Assembly (NCBI RefSeq): GCF_030463535.1
Contig: NC_132892.1
Span: 27,398,269-27,462,268 of the forward strand
Direction of reading: 5' to 3'
From: Salminus brasiliensis
Lineage: Eukaryota > Chordata > Actinopteri > Characiformes > Bryconidae
Length of the DNA stretch: 64,000 bases
Shown: positions 24,430-36,251 of the stretch, in pieces
Position numbering within the stretch: position 1 is the stretch's first letter
How the letters are laid out: each line of letters opens with the position of its first letter
Made by a program: the position numbers and the translations under genes
The notes under the pieces: model-generated
Seen by the model: the letters and a program-made list of their open reading frames with translations, nothing else
Told to the model about the DNA's origin: nothing
The model's database searches: none

Positions 24430-24925
24430 TATGATTCTTTGACTACCATAAATGATTCTGTATCTACTAGAAATGATTCAGTAACTCCTTTAAACAATTC
24501 AGTAACAGCTATAAATGATTCAGTATCTACTAGAAATGATTCAGTAACTCTTATAAACAATTCAGTAACAGCTATAAATGATTCAGTATCTACTATAAAT
24601 GATTCAGTATCTACTCTAAATGCTTCAGTAACTACTATTCATGATTCAGTATCTGGTATAAATGATTCAGTATCTACTCTAAATGCTTCAGTAACTACTA
24701 TTCATGATTCAGTATCTGGTATAAATGATTCAGTATCTACTCTAAATGCTTCAGTAACTACTATTCATGATTCAGTATCTGGTATAAATGATTCAGTAAC
24801 TACTATTCATGATTCAGTATCTGGTATAAATGATTCAGTAACTACTATTCATGATTCAGTATCTGGTATAAATGATTCTGTATCTATTATAAATAGTTAG
24901 TATCAACTATAAATGATTTAGTACT
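24430..24925. repeat. 21-bp tandem repeat just upstream of spp2
   Basis: About 22 units of a 21-bp motif of the form AATGATTCAGTATCTACTATA, with variant units arranged in a higher-order 63-bp pattern around 24600-24880. Because the unit is a multiple of three and stop-free in one frame, it keeps an open frame of over 150 codons reading N-D-S-V-S/T-T-I. There is no AUG start, no signal sequence and no splice context, so it is called a minisatellite. It begins about 200 bases upstream of the spp2 start codon. Confidence 0.9.
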
Positions 24926-27900
24926 ATAAAGTTTTATAAAACTTACTTATGTTGTTTGAGGGTAAGGTAGTGAAGTGTGGTCCAACATAACGGACTTTAG
25001 GGTTTAAGTACTTAGTATTAGATTCAGGGTTTTTTGCCTAGAGGCCAGTAGTGGAGGATGTATCTAGGGGTTTATTTTCTGTTCGGATTGAAATCAAGCC
25101 TCTATCTTTCTCTCGTTCTGTTGCTTTCCCTGTATGCTGGTGTGTTTTACTTGGCCCTGCTTTCTCTCTCTGGTCTAGACAACCTCTGGCATGCTTCCTG
25201 GAACTGCTCTTCATGCTGCAGCTCTTATCACTAAATACACTTATCGGCCACTGTATTAGAACCCCCTGCCGTGCTGTTACACCATTCTTGAGGCACCATT
25301 CTTCCTGTATTAATGCATAATTCATGACAACACACCAAAGCAAAGTCAGCCCAAACGAAGGCCAGCTCATGATTGCCTTCCAATGACTTTTAACCACAGC
25401 CCTTTATTTAACTAGCTAGCTTGGTAGCCATAGATAACTAGCTACTTTCAGTGGCTATCTAGCTGAAGTGTTGTTAATGTAGCTCACACAGTGCTGTACA
25501 TAAAAAAACAAATACAATGACAAGGTTGGGTAACTTAAGCACTCTTTTAAGTGGGTTAGCTTACTACCTAGCTAGTTGGGGCTGTAACTAGTTATTAGTC
25601 CTTATATCGTGAGCCTTTGTGTATATAGCACTAGCACCTCTATGGATTTTGCCATACAAAGCTAATTATTTTATGGCATCTCTAACATAAACCTGGATAT
25701 TTTCTAAGCTCAGACATTCAAGTAACATATCGGATGGGGCAGCTTCCATTCACATTGTTGTACAGTCCCACCAATATGTGGAGTTAAATCAAAAATGAAT
25801 AAAATGTTGGTTTAGATGTTTGTTTTGGGTCTTCATGCACACAACCAGTAAATGTCACCAGAATGTGGTGTTTTAAGCATGTTAAAGAGGTCAATCTTTT
25901 TTCTGATTTGTCAAATTTTCCCCAAATTTTGGCACTGCTGATTAGCCCACCCAAGAAGTAAGGGCTTAACACGTCTTCTCCAATACATACAAAGCGGTGG
26001 TTCTATGGTGGTCCCTTTCCATTGACAGATTGGATAGAAGGGGGCTAAAAAAGTGTTCAGCAACAGGCAAGCTACAATCAGTCACTGTAAACCTACAAAG
26101 TGCATCTAAAGGGGATCCTGAGCTCATATAGGAAAACCAGTGTAGAGCGCTGCCCCAGGGATTAGCTGTGACCTTTTATATCCACCTTAAACTGCAGTGT
26201 ATGGAGTGTCAGGAATCTGTTACCCTGTAATGTGGGCCCAGGACCTTAGCAAAGATATGTCAGAGAGAAAGAGAGATAAGAGCAATAGATTGGGTAAGTA
26301 CAGTCAATACCTGGGAGTTCAGTCGCTTTAGCTGGTGTTGTGTAATAGGAATAATAGGAACCATCATTGTGTAAGAGGAATAAGCCATTCTCAGCTGTGC
26401 TGTCCCACGGAGAACACTTTTTTTGAACAGAAGCACGAGGGCTGGAAAGGAATAAAAACATCTTGATGTAACAAGATGCATTATTCACACTACTTACTGC
26501 TGATGGATCATATGACTCCCTTGAGGAATTTTTGGAGGGTTTTTAAATCTGTATTTGCTTTGAAGAACATTTAAGGAAATGTTTTTAGAAGAAAAAGGTT
26601 CCTTGAAGGTTCCTCACAGTTTTAAACTGAGGAACCTCCAAAAGTTGTGGGATGGCAATTAAAGTTGCCCTGGTATGTCAACTGTACTTTCTTTGCCATA
26701 CTTAAATAATAAGTATACATAGAGCTGGAAAACAGGCCAATTCCAAACCCCCAAAACTGTAATGTAACAGTCCGGACTCATCATATTTACACCTTCAAAA
26801 CTAGAACAGTAAAGTGACAACAATTTTATGGTTTTGATACTGGAGAGCAGTTCATCACCTCCAGCTACTTATGGAAATATGGTTTGCCACATGAACCAGA
26901 CCTTGAACAGAGAGTCTGATTTCAGAAATAAATAGAATGCCTAGAATTTTTACCTTAGTAATTAGTTCATGGGCATCCATCATAAATGTGAATGTTTGGA
27001 TTGGATTTTACGCGTCTGGGTGCTGCATGTAGTGCTGTCGCTATCATGCATAAACGTATCAATGTGCGCATGCATGCTGTTTAAGGGACAGATCTGTTCA
27101 CATTACAGACAGATACAGGTCACTTACATTTATGAATGTATAGGTCTGGTCCGCCAAATCCAACCCGAACAAAAAAAATCAGTAGAAATAAATTAGGCTT
27201 GTAACGTGAACTTGAATGTGACAAAGTATATTCCTTCTGAAACACATCCCTTAAACTAAGTAAGAGGTTGTTAATAAGCTGACTCTTTGAAGCAGGTGTG
27301 TTGGGAGTGGGGGCAGCACTAAAATGAGCAGGGCAGGGGTATTTCAGAAGCAGGGCTGGGAACTACTTAATTGGGAACTTCCTTAAGACTGGATAAATTA
27401 CATCACCCAAAGGCAAATTTTCTGTCTAGAATTTATTGTAAACATTCTAATAAATAGAACCTCTGAATCAAGACAACGCACATTCATTCTGATTGATTTC
27501 CATGATACACCACATAGTGCTCCAAAGCAACTGCAGAACACAATTAGACCAAGTGCCCTATAATAAGAAAACACAAGCATTACTGAAGCACTGCTTTGAA
27601 CATCATCTGACGCAAGCAGGGAAAAAGAAAAAGATGAAGCTAAACACAGAAATAAAAAGCAGCTTTGTCTGAGGACCAGCAGGACTGCAGCACGTAGGAC
27701 TCGGGTTTAAAACAAAACAGAACAAACAGTCATTTCATTTTGTTTGTTTGCAGTGTGTGTTCACTGTACTCAGACAACGTCAGTCAACTTTTCCCTGCAT
27801 TTCAAGGTCACAATACATGACATGTTGACTGAAATCACCTTTTTACCGCTGATCTCTGACCTGATTCTGGTTATATTAGGATTATGTGGTTTTAGATCAG

Positions 27901-28700
27901 CAAAAAGTAGCAGATCCAGATGAAGTTCAGCTTAGCTATGGTTAACTGGACCTATAGGACAGGTGGCTCACTTAAAGCACAATACTCCAGCATTTTATTT
28001 GCTGCATCTGTAACCTTATTATTGTAGACAATCAGTTTGATACTTTTGATTTAAAATACCCCCTTAAAAACTTCCCATTTCTCTCCCAATCTGATACTGC
28101 CAATCAACCCACCCGTTGATTGAGATACTCGGAGCAAAGTACCGGGTCCCCAGCTTCAACATACCAGCTAACAGACGTCTGGACTGGCCAACATCACCAA
28201 AGAGTGATAAGAGGAGAGAGCACGGACAATTAATGGCTAAACAGCATAGCACGGAATTCAAACTTCCCGGCCTTAGTGGCAGCACATTAGACCACTGAGC
28301 CACTTGGAGTCCTCCACCATGCACCGTTGTTACAAGTGAAAAAGTGTAGTTGATGAATTCTGATTTGGCAGATTTACAGAAGAACAGCCCACAAAAATGT
28401 TCAATAAAAAGAAGTTTCTTGTAAATGTCTGTTAACAGAATTCAGCAGCTGCTATTATATCATTTTTAACTTTTCTAATTATGGGGAAATGCAAAAAATA
28501 CATATGCTGGAGTATTCCTTTGAGCTGTACACTAAATTAGCAGTAGTGCCAGATCTTCTTGGTGGAGCGCAGCACTGTCTTTTAACTGTATCTATGAACC
28601 GTAACCAGTTACCTGAACTACATTCCCACAATGGTTTCTCAAAGTACACCTTCCCTCAAATTATGTCCACATGGATTCCTACCGTGTATTGCAGAAGCAG
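24926..28700. other. Gene-poor spacer between spp2 and alg11
   Basis: No confirmed gene. Near 25236-25262 is ACTTATCGGCCACTGTATTA, a phrase resembling the end of a fish DNA transposon. A GGTTCC-type dispersed repeat lies near 26560-26640. One candidate orphan exon on the minus strand (26311-26441) is described under findings. Confidence 0.55.
28085..28325 (-). mobile_element. tRNA-derived SINE (second family), reverse orientation
   Basis: On the minus strand the head reads AAGTGGCTCAGTGGTCTAAT (box A-like) followed by GTTTGAATTCC (box B-like), with about 170 bases of body. A related head occurs at 55678 on the plus strand. Confidence 0.65.
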
Positions 28701-28715
28701 ATTGCTGAAATTGTG

Positions 28716-28733
28716 TTCTAGAATGTTCTAGAA
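28716..28733. promoter_or_regulatory. Perfect four-pentamer heat-shock-element-like motif
   Basis: TTCTAGAATGTTCTAGAA has alternating TTC and GAA triplets spaced by two bases (four inverted nGAAn pentamers), the arrangement bound by HSF trimers. It lies 120 bp left of the 31-bp minisatellite, whose units repeat the TTCTAGAA half. Function is inference: it may simply be a diverged minisatellite edge. Confidence 0.4.
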
Positions 28734-28834
28734 GCAGATGTTACCAGAGCACACCCAACCAACAAATACCATCAAATGCTGAGCGCGATTGTTGGGAGAC
28801 TCTAGAATGATCCCCTGACCCACCCTCACTCTGT

Positions 28835-29230
28835 TCTCCCACCAATTCACGGTGTTCTAGAATGCCCTCCCACCAATTGACACTGTTCTAGAATCTCCTC
28901 CCACCAATTCACGCTGTTCTAGAATGTCCTCCCACCAATTCACGCTGTTCTAGAATGTCCTCCCACCAATTCACGCTGTTCTAGAATGTCCTCCCACCAA
29001 TTCACGCTGTTCTAGAATGTCCTCCCACCAATTCATGGTCTTCTAGAATGCCTTCCCACCAATTCACAGTGTTCTAGAATGCACTCCCACTAATTTACAC
29101 TATATTTGAATGTCCTCCAACTAATTCATGCTGTAGTAAAATGTCCACCCACCAAGTCACACTGTTGTAGAACAGCGTGCTTTCATCAATCCACTGTTCT
29201 ACAATGTTCTCTCACCAATTCATGCAGTAT
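28835..29230. repeat. 31-bp minisatellite with TTCTAGAA dyad
   Basis: About 12 units of roughly 31 bp with the core TTCTAGAATGTCCTCCCACC and then AATTCACGCTG. Central units are near identical and units after 29090 decay. Eight units keep the exact palindrome TTCTAGAA. It lies downstream of alg11 (minus strand), between its stop and spp2. Confidence 0.92.
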
Positions 29231-29510
29231 TAGAATGTTGAATGTCCTGAATGTAGAAGTAGAATGTCCTGTTCTTTCCCCCTCATTAACACAGATCTCT
29301 AATGTTCTCCCCCTGTCTGCACTGATTCATCTGCTTTGTGTTCTTTTTCAAAACTTTCTAAAACAGCCATTATCAGAATGCAGGTGTTTGTTGGGTCGGT
29401 ACGCTCTGGTTGTAATGCTCTGGAACTTTCGGACTGTGTATGGTAGAACATCACTGCAGTGAGTCTGTTTACATTAGCTGTTAATGAGGAAAGAAAAATC
29501 CCTTCAGCTC

Positions 29511-32500
29511 TCATCGCTCCAAAGTGCCCATCAGTGGCTCCACAGCTGCCAGGAACGACACTTCAAACTCATGGTCGGAAAAGCGGGCGACGGATTGCCG
29601 CGCTCTTCGCCGAATGTCCAGACGTGCGTTGGCCGTCAGGCTGAGGATGCGCTCCATGGCCTCAGCATAGTTGTCCTCGTCATCAGCCAGAAAGCCTGTG
29701 GCACCTCCATCATATGGGACCACGATGTCCATCTTGGGCCCACCAGACTTATGGGCCAGGATGACCGTCCCAGCGGCCATGCACTCAACCACACCTGAGA
29801 GAAAGCAAGAGATAATTAGGATAATTAAGGGATATAACCAGACTCTAAAATGTCATTCTTTAGTTTGAGCTGCACCACTGTTTAAAACATTTACACTTTA
29901 GATGTTTGCTTACTCTGTGGACTAGTGAGGGATCAGTGAGGGAATACAAGACCTGGACCTTCAGTTCAGATCTCTCCAATCACAGAAAAAGTACAACAGA
30001 ATGCTAGAAACTTTCAGACAGGGATTAAGCCTAGGCCTGGACTACATAGCTTTTTGACTGAACAAAACGTAGCCCTTGACAGGGCTTAATCCCTGCCTGG
30101 AAACCCTACATGCTTTAAAAGCTGACCAAGTATGTTTAGTTTAACATCATATCCCATCATTTCTCCATTACGCTAACTCTGTTTCTCAGAAAGAGGCTCT
30201 TATACAGTGTTTTTGAGACAAGTTGGATAAGTATCCCTTTTGTTACAAGATTTGCTTTCTTAATAAATGATTCTGAGAAGTGCTGCTGTTTTAAGATCAG
30301 TGTCTAAGACTAACATTGTTACTAACAGAGAAATAATCTTTTTCTAGGTCAGCAAACTGGCCCAGTTATCATTCAGGCCCTGAATGTACTGTCCTCTAAA
30401 GTTCAAATAATCCTGGGAACGGCAGGAATGTCCTGTGTATGCATTTGTAGCTAATGTTGCCTTGCGAAACAAGCTATTGAGCTGTTGAGCAGCGAATCAA
30501 AATGAGATAGGCTGGAAGTAAAAACTGTGTTGCCGCCATGCTAACAATATCTGGCATGTCTAACTCCAGATTGTTCAGCCTGACAGTGCGAATCAAGCAT
30601 GTATACAGCTGTTTGATCGGGTGTACACTTTCTGTGTAGCAACAGATTTTTGAGCATGATGATACAAGTACACTGGCAACACCCCACCAACCACATGGGG
30701 CACCGCGAAAACCACTTGACAGCATCGTAGAAACCACATAAAATAACCTAGCAACTGCTATAACAACCATCAGGGACACCTTAGCAAACACCTGAGCAAA
30801 TACCAAGCAACACCATAGCACCAACTTAGCAACAATCTAAAATATTATAGCAACCACCCTAGCAAACACAGAGAAACACCCAACAATACCCTAGCAACAC
30901 CATTATACTCACCATAGCACTGACTTGGCAAGACTTAGCAAACACCTGGCATACCGTAGCAACATCTTAATTTAACCCTCGTCACCACATAGCAATGATC
31001 TGGCAATTACCAGGAAATGGAAACCACTTAAGCCCTGCAAGCATTTCTTGTTTAAAAAGAATACTGCACTGTATTTTGTGCACTACCTAGCAACGGTTAC
31101 TATGAAAGTATGTATGCATAGATCTGTCAGCTGCAGTTCTCACCGATGCCAAAATGTTCGTTCCACATGGTGTGCAGACCGATGGTGGCTTCCACCAATT
31201 CCTTCTTCAGCTCCTCAAACGGAATGTTAAGTTTAAACTCCACTCTATCGGCCACGCCCAGCTCCTGGCACAGCCCCCTCAGCATCAGCACCCTGTCCTC
31301 GTCGTCCTGGTTCCGACATCCGCCAATCAGCACCAGTTTCACAGACTCCCTCCCTCCAGGCTCTGCACCCTTCTTGTCTAGAAGTTTGCGGAAGGCCCTG
31401 ATCTGCAGCCGGTGGTCCTTCTCAGGACGAAACTGAGCCACTGACACCAGGGAGTGGCACTTCCGGTCTCTTTTCTGTTCCTCTTCTTCCTCCAGAGGAA
31501 CGTCGAGGAATGCCTGGACATCACAAGGCGGGTAGACCACACTGGTGCGGTTGGGGGCACGCCACAGTGCCAAGATGTGGCCCAATGTCCAGGTGGAGTT
31601 GACCATGACCACGTCGCTGCAAGAGCCAGCCAGCCCATACAGCAGTGCGAAGGCACAGTAATAAATGACTTTAATGGCACTCAGCACGGGGTTATTGGTG
31701 ATGAGGTCTGCATTGTTGAACCTACAGAGGAAACAGGAAAACCAGCTTGGAATTCTAATACACTTGATCTGTGTAATTTCACAGATTGCAAAAAATGAGT
31801 AAGAAGCTAAAAAGGGTTAAAAAATAAACAGATCCAATATTGCCCCCTATGATTCCTGTAGCATACTGCAGTCTGTCAGAATGACCATGTGGCTCATATA
31901 AATATTAAAGCCATACTGCCCCTTACACTTTTACAACATTACAGCCTGTCAAAATGACCGTGTGAATCATATAAGCATTATAGAGCCATGTCGCCCCCTA
32001 GGCTTCGTGTAGTGTATTGCAGTCTGTCAGAATGACATTCCCAAGAGAAATGATACTATATTTATTTGTAGCTCTTAATAATTACCTGGGGTTCCTCTCC
32101 CGGACCACAGAGAGCATGTCTGTGCTGATGGTGGGGTAGTGCACGTAGCTGCCCACTCTGCATCCACCCAGGTAGCGGAACACAGGCAGGGTGAAGGCGT
32201 AACCCATGGAGTCGATGTAGAGGTCTGGAGTGAAGGTCGTGAGTGCCTCCCAGCCCAAGAAGAGCGAGCCGATGCTTTGACCCAGCAGAGTGAAGTGCGG
32301 GTACAGGCTGGCCTCTACGAGGAAGCGATGTTTCAGGAAGACAAAGCGGACGGGCCGCGGCAGACGAATGTTGAAGCGCCGTCGAGCACCGTCAACAATC
32401 TGCTCTGCTGTCACACCCTGGTCTCCAGTATAGACAACAAAATCCACATCCTGATACCTGAGACAAAGCAAGGAATGAGGATAGTAAGGAATCAGTAAAA

Positions 32501-33058
32501 CAGATAAAATGCCAAAGCTTAACTATATTTTATCTTCACAGTAACACAGTAAACGATTCTGCTGTTGTATTGTATATCACACAGCTAATGTGATTGTCAG
32601 ACAGTTATCAAAATTTCAAAATGAATAAAAAAAAAATGTATGGTTTAATTGTTGTTAAAATGACCAGCAGGGGGCGTAGGTCTGCACTTTGTTCTACAAA
32701 CACTGCATTTTTAGTATTTTAGCTGATTGTTGTTTTATTTTAAAATATGCTATACATATTACTGTTCAAAAGCACTGTATGCACTCACTTGTAATATTAA
32801 TAATGATAATAATAATAATAACTTCTGTACCTATTCTGGAGGGCTCTTATAGCGCACCACAGCACTCTCTCTCCTCCACCTCCAGCGTTGCAGTACGGGT
32901 GGAAGAATGCCACGGCAGGCTTTCCATCTCGAGCTCTCTGTGCTTTCCTGTTAGCCTGGAGCCACGCCCGCACCCCCATGACCATCAGGAACAGCAAGCA
33001 AGTGAGAACGAGGCACAGGCAGAAGCATGGCAACAACAGAGACCACAGCAACCTGCGG

Positions 33059-33101
<43 letters not shown>

Positions 33102-34152
33102 ACTTGTTTACTTGTATTGATATTGGGATGTTACTGTTTTATATTATATATTTATAAAATTAGATCACAGTGTAACACAACATTTATTTTCAAAATGTTT
33201 ATAAATATAATACAACAAGCAGTAGTACTGCCAATACAATATGACTTTCTGGAGCAGATAAACATGAACCTATTGGCACCATGCTGCCTAATACCAGGTG
33301 TGGGCTAGAGGGGTATAAAGCCCCCCAGCACTGAGCTGTGGAACTGTGCTCTCTGAAATGATGGATGGTGCTCCATCCAATACTTTTAAGATAACTTGGA
33401 AACTTGGGGATGAGGTGGAATGGAGATTAGGACCAACATCCTGACCTCACTAATGCTTGTGTCGCTAAATGCAGTCAAATCCTCACAGCACTGCTCCACC
33501 AAAACCTAGTAGAAAGCCTTCTTCCCTGGACAGTACAGACATTTACTCCAACAAAAGCAGGATAAACCCTTTTTATATCCTTGATTTTGAAAGAAATGAA
33601 TGAACAGGTGTCCAAATACTTTTGTATTTTCCATACAGTGTATCTGCTATTGTGAACCAGAGAAACCAGAAGTCTCATTTTTTTTACTTTGACAGTTTGA
33701 ATCTGGCAGATAAACAGATCTATAGAAATGCTGCAAAATGACTTGGAGTAAAATATATGTTTTACACTGACCTCCACTGAGAGTTAAGAGGGGTCCTGGT
33801 TATTCTAGAGATTCAGACAGCAAACTAAATCAATAGCTTACAGTGATCAAACTCTCAGAAAGGAAAACCTCTCATGTTACATATATCTATTACTGGTAAT
33901 GGTATAGTTTGTTCTAACCAGGCCCAGAACCAGTGAAACCTGAAGTCCATTCATAGCAGCACATGAGAAGACAGGCGCCCATCCCTGTTACCTAACCAGA
34001 GAGCCGCAGACCTGCTCCTCAGTTCCCATAACAACCCTCGCTAATCTAGCGCTAACGTAAACTCGCTGGTCTCTGCTGGTCGTCTACAGTTAACAGAGCT
34101 CGTACCTGATTAAATCGCACAGGCAGAGGGACAGATGGTCGTGTCGAGACAT
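29511..34152 (-). CDS. alg11: GDP-Man:Man3GlcNAc2-PP-dolichol alpha-1,2-mannosyltransferase
   Basis: ER-membrane GT4-family enzyme that adds the fourth and fifth mannoses, both alpha-1,2, to the lipid-linked N-glycan precursor on the cytosolic face. Exons in gene order: 34152-34106, 33052-32831, 32457-32086, 31721-31144, 29794-29511; splice phases all close, giving 500 aa (human 492). The N-terminus has a hydrophobic anchor of about 25 residues encoded at the exon 2 start, then [19 protein letters not shown], the family's N-terminal glycine-rich motif. The donor-binding region has [17 protein letters not shown] and the catalytic E-x7-E motif EHFGIGVVE, which is split by intron 4 between exons 4 and 5, followed by [12 protein letters not shown]. 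The start codon context is GCCAAGATG. A retrogene is excluded because it has introns. Confidence 0.97.
30650..31100. repeat. Dispersed AGCAACCAC-type repeat in alg11 intron 4
   Basis: Degenerate repetition of phrases such as CCTAGCAACACCATAGCA and CTTAGCAAACACCTGAGCAA with an irregular period of about 10-20 bp. The same style reappears at 60815-60880. It is a simple-sequence-derived repeat without coding potential. Confidence 0.75.
31840..32040. repeat. Two-and-a-half-copy tandem duplication in alg11 intron 3
   Basis: A unit of about 75-90 bp containing GCAGTCTGTCAGAATGAC, GCTCATATAAATATTA and GCCATACTGCCCC recurs at about 31845, 31905 and 31990 with divergence. Confidence 0.75.
32664..32677 (+). 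promoter_or_regulatory. Candidate CTCF-binding site
   Basis: CCAGCAGGGGGCGT matches 13 of 14 positions of the CTCF core consensus CCASYAGRKGGCRS (last base differs). It lies in alg11 intron 2 and faces the minus-strand candidate at 34259-34272. Confidence 0.45.
33061..33099. repeat. (AC)n microsatellite at the alg11 exon 2 acceptor
   Basis: A perfect AC run starting only 9 bases from the exon 2 border. On the coding (minus) strand it is a GT-rich tract immediately upstream of the splice acceptor, in place of a typical polypyrimidine stretch. Confidence 0.93.
33222..33642 (-). mobile_element. Short non-autonomous DNA element, family A copy 4 (near full length)
   Basis: Reverse orientation in alg11 intron 1. 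It shares ATGAACCTATTGGCACCATG, CAGCACTGAGCTGTGGAACT and CCTGACCTCACTAATGCTTG with other copies and ends TCCAAATACTTTTGTATTTT then ATACAGTGTA. Length and order match the copy at 18065. Confidence 0.8.
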
Positions 34153-34330
34153 CTTGGCTGAAAGTGACAACACAACATTTACAGCGCCTCTCCGGCCTCC
34201 GCCTACACCGCTCTTCTTCTCCTCGGGGTGACGGAGGAGCGACATTCAGACGTGCTTATCGCCACCTGGCGGGAGCCACAGTGTGAACCAGGACCAGGAC
34301 CAGCCACAGTGTGAACCAGCTTTTTTGACA
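34153..34330 (-). promoter_or_regulatory. alg11: alg11 5' UTR and probable promoter
   Basis: Roughly 180 bases with more CpG than the surroundings and no TATA box, as usual for a housekeeping gene. It includes a CTCF-like core at 34259-34272 (minus strand CCGCCAGGTGGCGA, 13 of 14 consensus positions). The transcription start was not determined. Confidence 0.45.
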
Positions 34331-36251
34331 GTCTGCCCACATCAAGCTATACAATAAAAATCTACATTTAAACTTAACTAAACCTTAACTTAATGAAGTA
34401 AAGTGCAAAAGTGCAAAAGAAAAATAAAATAAAAATGAAGAAAATAAAAATAGAATAAGTTACATTTAAGTTAAAGAATAAAATATAAAAATATGAAAAT
34501 ATAGAAATATAAGCAAAAAAAAATACAGAATACAAATATACAAATATATATACAGAGATGAAATAGTGCGTGTCTGTGTGTGTGTGTGTGTATATATATA
34601 TATACATATGTACATATTTATCTGTATGTGAGTGTATGTGTGAGTTAACAAACAGCAGTGCCAGCTAACCTTTACAGTTTTATTTGAGTGAGATTCAGTA
34701 ATAGAGTTTCTAAATTTAAGATGCTGCAAAACAAAATGGGCAGATATTAAACAGAGGTAAAAAAAAAAAAAAAAAAACAAGAAAAAACATGTGATTTAAT
34801 GCCATAAATATCTAAATGCTGGATAAACGCCATGGTAATAAACGATAGGGGGGCGAATCGCCATGGATGAATTAGCTAAATAACAGATTAGGGCTGTTAG
34901 TCCACGTTAATGGAGGCAGACTTAAAGGACACTCATCACCCCATTTCTTTCATTTTTTCTCTATAATGACACTGATTGGCTGACTGGCAACAACGTGACC
35001 TAATTATGTGCCTGGCTGGTTATAGGATGTGGACTCCTAAGAGCTATAAATCAGTAGAATATTCTCATTTTAGATGTACCCTTTTGAATGGAGCAGTACT
35101 TGGGCTGCGACTGATGACGTTTCACAAGTCCACAAGAACACAAATACATTGAGAATCGACCTAAGTCCTTATGGGCAAGTCTGTTCACTCTGTTCAATCT
35201 TTGTATTGCCATGGGACAGTTATTTCCAGTCATATGAGACTGGGGAGAGACCAAAATACTGAAAACTTAAGGTCAAATTACAGTTTCAAAACTGTAATAT
35301 GTGATTTTGCGGCTTGTACAGGCAACTGCGCCCAGTAATACGCAGCATTATGCAGTTCTGCTGAGAGGTCTTGTGCAGCGTTCCGGCCTGGAGTGGTAAT
35401 GGCAGAACTCCCTATTACAGTCAGTGGAGCCTCAACATGCTTTTGAAGCTGCTATTTTGTGGTAAATTTGAAATATAAAATAATGTTTACTTAAATATAC
35501 ATATATCAAGTTAAAGAATCACATTTATTGGGGTTAAATCTCATATATGAAAATATAAAAGCTTGTATGCAGAACTAGATAAACTCATGGCCAATGCAAA
35601 CATGAACTCTACAAGCACAAACTGTACGACAGTTTGGTTGGGAACCATCGGTCCATAACAACAAGTACAAACTACACAAATTATGGGTGTATGAAAAGTA
35701 CAAACTGTAAGTACACACAAAAGTTCACACTGGGCTATGCAGAAGTACAATGAAAAAGCGCAAACTATTAATTTACATAGACATACTAACATACATACAT
35801 ACATACATACACACCTTTAAATAAATACAAACTGTAGGCCCTGTTTGCCCCATATGATGATGAACAATAAATAAAAATAAAAATAAAAATAATAATAAAA
35901 TATACTTATAAAATAATAATAAAATACATTAGGCCATTTAACTTTTCTCTTTGTATCGTGAGTCAGGATTTACTCTTTGCAGCAACAAAACATTATTAAA
36001 TAGGTTATTTTTATAGACAAATGAAATATAACAGTGCATAACACTGTGGTTATCTAGCAATAACATCTCTTTAGGCTTTGTTTTCTAAATGTATATTGTC
36101 CAGAAGAAATTAAGACTTTAAAACACATACTACAGAAGTTTCTACTGGTTTGGAAAGCATGTTTATCTTGTAGCTAAAGTCAACAGTTCCAAATCAATCA
36201 TGTTCATCTCCTTGCTGTTGCACAAGGGTGTTATGGTCCAACAGACCAAAG
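34331..36251. other. AT-rich spacer between alg11 and cpb2
   Basis: Simple sequence dominates 34340-34620 (AAAATA-type runs, (GT)n and (AT)n at 34577-34604) and there is an A-run near 34760. A degenerate AGTACAAACTGTA-type repetition covers about 35590-35770, then (CATA)n at 35787-35812. This spacer must hold the cpb2 promoter, but no confident element was seen. Confidence 0.6.

Noticed and set aside
24439-24900. A 153-codon repeat protein with NDSVSTI units
   Set aside because: No AUG start, no signal or flanking exon, and the open frame follows from a 21-bp unit without stops; called a minisatellite.
28853-29080. Heat-shock gene promoter
   Set aside because: No heat-shock gene lies nearby; the TTCTAGAA motifs are part of a tandem repeat, so only a possible binding array is claimed.
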